DNA of 24,701 bases, from positions 1 through 24,701 of the forward strand of contig JACCXR010000087.1 in the NCBI GenBank assembly GCA_013696915.1, in the 5' to 3' direction. The position numbers and the translations under genes are program-made. The first letter of the stretch is position 1; every line of letters starts with the position of its first letter. This DNA comes from Euzebyaceae bacterium (lineage in GTDB: Bacteria > Actinomycetota > Nitriliruptoria > Euzebyales > Egibacteraceae). This document shows positions 23,503-24,701 of this stretch, piece after piece. The notes beneath the pieces were generated by a model. It had not been told where the DNA came from, made no database searches, and was given only the letters and a program-made list of their open reading frames with translations.

Positions 23503-24318
23503 GTGGCGACGATGCCGTCCGATCGGGACCGAGAACGCCTGCGCGGCACGTTCGACCGCGCCGGTGCGCTGTACCAGCGGGCGCGGCCGGAGTACCCCGA
23601 CGAGTTGATCGACCACCTCGTGGCGGTCAGCGGCCTGCACACCGGCGATCGCCTGCTCGAGGTCGGATGCGGCACCGGCAAGGCGACGCTGCCCCTGGCC
23701 CGGCGAGGCTTCCGGCTCACCTGCGTCGAGCTCGGCGCGGAGCTTGGCGCTGCGGCGCGTCGGAATCTGTCCGGCTTCCCCGACGTCGAAGTCGTGCACG
23801 ACTCGTTCGAGCAATGGTCCCCTCCCCACGATGTGCGCTTCGACCTCGTCCTGGCCGCCACCGCGTGGCACTGGATCGCCCCGACCGTGCGCTACCGCAA
23901 GGCGCGGACGGCGCTGCGCCCGGGCGGCCACCTGGCCTTCTGGAGCGCCACGCACGTCTTCCCCGACGACGGTGACCCGTTCTTCGCGGAGATCCAGGAC
24001 GTCTACGACGAGATCGGCGAGGCGCTCCCACCGGGCACCCCGCGGCCCCGACCCGGCGAGCTGGGCGAGCAGCGCGCCGAGATCGAGGCGAGCGGTCTCT
24101 TCGAGGTCGTCGACGTGCGCCACTTCGACTGGGAGACGGTCCACGACGCCGACAGCTACATCGACCTGCTCGACACCTTCTCGGGGCACATCGCCATGGA
24201 CGCGTGGCAACGGGGCCGGCTCTACGGCGAGATCCGCCGCCGGCTCTCGGCACGCCCCGACGGTCGCCTGCGCCGCCACTGGGGCGCCGTCCTGCACGTG
24301 GCGCGGCGCCGGGCATGA
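23503..24318 (+). CDS. Class I SAM-dependent methyltransferase
   Basis: This 271-aa cytosolic protein has a Rossmann-type methyltransferase core. Motif I is LLEVGCGTGKATLPLA (residues 51-66), the acidic end of beta-2 is in CVELG, and FDLVLAATAWHWI is motif IV, the form common in the UbiE/YcgJ-like Methyltransf_11 group. RTALRPGGHLAFW follows as the post-IV strand. The N-terminal FDRAGALYQRARPEYPDEL resembles other actinobacterial proteins of this group. The GTG at 23503 has GGGG about 7 nt upstream; an ATG at 23512 is the alternative. Small-molecule methylation is likely but the substrate cannot be told. It is divergent from the VapBC pair and convergent with the MarR gene. Confidence 0.88.
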   Translation: MATMPSDRDRERLRGTFDRAGALYQRARPEYPDELIDHLVAVSGLHTGDRLLEVGCGTGKATLPLARRGFRLTCVELGAELGAAARRNLSGFPDVEVVHDSFEQWSPPHDVRFDLVLAATAWHWIAPTVRYRKARTALRPGGHLAFWSATHVFPDDGDPFFAEIQDVYDEIGEALPPGTPRPRPGELGEQRAEIEASGLFEVVDVRHFDWETVHDADSYIDLLDTFSGHIAMDAWQRGRLYGEIRRRLSARPDGRLRRHWGAVLHVARRRA

Positions 24319-24328
24319 CCGGCCGGTC
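24317..24328. terminator. Palindrome at the methyltransferase stop
   Basis: GACCGGCCGGTC is a perfect 12-bp palindrome starting within the TGA stop codon. It lies in the 82-bp gap before the convergent MarR stop. It may contribute to transcription end, but the absence of a loop spacer makes it weak evidence. Confidence 0.25.
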
Positions 24329-24400
24329 CCACGACCGAGGGTCACGACCCGGTGAGTTCGTCGATCGACAGGTCGCCCGAGCGATGGACCGCCGGAGCAG

Positions 24401-24701
24401 TCAAGTTCCCTTCGAGGCGTCGCGGACGGAGGTCCCCGTCGTCCTGTCGGGTGGGTAGTGGGGCAGGCGGCTGTCGAGCTGGCCGGCCAGGGCTTCGAGC
24501 GCTTCGCGGAGGGCGCGGACGTTGTCGCGGCCGTAGCGGCGTCGCCAGCGCTGCTCGATGGTCCGGAACAACGGCCGGCAGACGTCGCGGGTCTCGGCCC
24601 CGAGCGGGGTGAGCCGGACCAGCTTGGCCCGGTTGTCCTCCGGGTCGGGTTCGACCGCGACGTAGCCGTGCCGCTCGAGGTACCCGATCTGCTGGCTGAT
24701 G
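24401..24701 (-). CDS. MarR-family transcriptional regulator, 3' part (truncated by window edge)
   Basis: Reading the minus strand from the window edge gives an open frame of about 99 residues ending at a TGA at 24401-24403. It opens with ISQQIGYLERHGYVAVEPD, then PEDNRAKLVRLTPLGAE: the end of the recognition helix and the beta wing of MarR proteins, with the typical DxRxK-like DNRAK. The C-terminal dimerisation helix follows (RPLFRTIEQRWRRRYGRDN, VRALREALEALAGQL), then a short polar tail. The N-terminal half and start lie beyond the window, so its target genes cannot be judged. The family call is firm from the wing sequence. Confidence 0.85.
   Translation of the reverse strand, partial: ISQQIGYLERHGYVAVEPDPEDNRAKLVRLTPLGAETRDVCRPLFRTIEQRWRRRYGRDNVRALREALEALAGQLDSRLPHYPPDRTTGTSVRDASKGT

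Noticed and set aside
23428..24345. Minus-strand extension of the VapB-like frame across the methyltransferase gene
   Set aside because: It is out of frame with a well-supported methyltransferase; the 82-aa protein is complete by itself.

Overview
The window is very GC-rich DNA with strong third-position G/C bias, frequent GTG starts, an occasional TTG start and GGAGG-type ribosome binding sites. It looks like a chromosomal segment of a high-GC Gram-positive bacterium (Actinomycetota); the species cannot be named from the sequence. I see no rRNA, tRNA or CRISPR array.

Layout. (1) 54-1772, plus strand: a GntR/FCD regulator followed directly by a PfkB-family, KdgK-like sugar-acid kinase. (2) 1834-5209: a complete Recombinase-In-Trio (RIT) mobile element. 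Three different tyrosine recombinases lie head to tail on the minus strand, coupled by 4-nt overlaps, between perfect 32-bp terminal inverted repeats. Its right end lies inside the 3' end of a glycerophosphodiester phosphodiesterase (GDPD) gene and supplies that protein's last 20 residues. (3) 5148-9594: the truncated GDPD, a divergent DoxX-like membrane protein, a DEAD-box RNA helicase (minus) and a ferric-reductase-type flavocytochrome (plus). (4) 9660-14943, all minus: two paralogous secreted GH26-like glycoside hydrolases with carboxypeptidase-regulatory-like domains, a VOC/glyoxalase-fold protein between them, and an M15-type peptidase lipoprotein at the upstream end. (5) 15123-22630, plus: an unrecognised 226-aa protein, a ROK-family regulator, and a four-gene dipeptide/oligosaccharide-type ABC importer with substrate-binding lipoprotein, two permeases and one fused double ATPase. 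(6) 22795-24701: a VapBC toxin-antitoxin pair (minus), a SAM-dependent methyltransferase (plus) and the 3' part of a MarR-type regulator (minus, cut by the window edge).

How the parts may work together. The GntR-kinase pair fits a sugar-acid (2-keto-3-deoxygluconate, Entner-Doudoroff-type) pathway continuing to the left. The ROK regulator sits just before the importer and is its most likely local regulator. The secreted GH26-like enzymes could supply oligosaccharides to such an importer, but that link is inference from proximity. The RIT element is the only clear mobile DNA. It looks intact: all three recombinases keep the full R-K-HxxR-H-Y catalytic set and both termini are well preserved.

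Most notable: the RIT termini, each carrying three copies of a 10-bp motif in the same order; the RIT-GDPD gene junction; a palindrome at the left junction; the GH26-like pair; and several strong untranslated hairpins.
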